Assembly: GCF_018200035.1 (NCBI RefSeq)
Contig: NZ_CP073581.1
Coordinates: 2,104,501 to 2,168,500, forward strand
DNA from: Sulfitobacter albidus
Lineage (GTDB): Bacteria > Pseudomonadota > Alphaproteobacteria > Rhodobacterales > Rhodobacteraceae
Reading direction: 5' to 3'
Length of the DNA stretch: 64,000 nt
This document shows positions 63,924-64,000 of the stretch, in pieces. The translations under genes were made by a program, and so were the position numbers. The notes beneath the pieces are model-generated. The model was not told where the DNA came from and searched no databases. It was given only the letters and a program-made list of their open reading frames with translations. Each line of letters begins with the position of its first letter. Within the stretch, counting starts at the first letter, position 1.

Positions 63924-64000
63924 TCAGGCGGCATCGGCATCGGCATCCGGGTCGCGCCGCGCGGCGTCGGTGCCCATGTGCGGCAGGATTTCGGTATCAC
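63924..64000 (-). CDS. 3' end of a gene running in from the right edge
   Basis: The last 24 codons of a minus-strand frame: DTEILPHMGTDAARRDPDAD-ADAA, stop TGA at 63924. Codons are GC-ending, typical of the chromosome, and the acidic tail fits a protein C-terminus. The identity cannot be told from so little. Confidence 0.4.
   Translation of the reverse strand, partial: DTEILPHMGTDAARRDPDADADAA

Noticed and set aside
1..64000. CRISPR array
   Set aside because: No set of short direct repeats with unique spacers of even length was seen; the only regular repeats are the 141-bp TPR units.

Overview
The window is high-GC DNA with the gene content and order of a marine Rhodobacteraceae (Roseobacter-group) alphaproteobacterium: pcs phosphatidylcholine synthase, the aroA-cmk run near rpsA, ihfB-lapA-trpF-trpB, and rplY-pth. 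Most of it is ordinary chromosome. Between 27.78 and 39.31 kb lies an 11.5-kb lower-GC genomic island. All calls come from reading the sequence; no database search was possible.

Layout. 1-15 kb: 3' part of xerC, pcs, an alkyltransferase, ileS, a large DUF2339 membrane protein, a YcjF/GNAT/YcjX cluster, truA, and a coupled dipeptidase/unknown/unknown set. 15-27.7 kb: an ECF sigma factor with an RskA-type anti-sigma factor, redox and sugar-acid enzymes with a MarR regulator, a UbiB-family kinase and methyltransferase cluster, and an AttEFGH-like ABC exporter with its lipocalin-like partner. 27.78-39.31 kb: the island, bounded by a 15-bp direct repeat that is the 3' end of tRNA-Ser(GCT). It carries an orphan type VI secretion cassette (DUF4123 adaptor plus a glycine-rich putative effector), two decayed IS3-family elements, a RepA-like helicase, a run of small unknown genes and a NYN-domain nuclease gene with two in-frame TAA codons. 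No integrase is present. 40-53.7 kb: a TPR-repeat protein, ychF, trpA, an FMN-dependent lactate dehydrogenase, a sulfotransferase, an MFS transporter, rplY, pth, a serine hydrolase and trpB. 53.8-64 kb: trpF, lapA, ihfB, a YHS protein, rpsA, an OxyR-like regulator with a divergent secreted protein, a rhodanese, a glycosyltransferase, cmk and aroA.

Three cross-cutting signals deserve attention. (1) At least six, probably seven, reading-frame breaks are each repaired by adding one base to a G or C run, which points to homopolymer deletions in the assembly rather than to real mutations. (2) Short patches inside ileS (about 400 bp) and the UbiB-family gene (about 240 bp) switch to low-GC codon usage while the protein stays intact, which looks like mosaic recombination. 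(3) A tandem double-hairpin element occurs three times between genes (43.36, 53.80 and 61.18 kb) with the same architecture but different stem sequences.

The best candidate for a new system is the tRNA-Ser island cassette at 28.1-31.1 kb: an uncharacterised small protein, a DUF4123 adaptor and a putative effector with no recognisable toxin fold, whose downstream (immunity) side has been displaced by insertion sequences.
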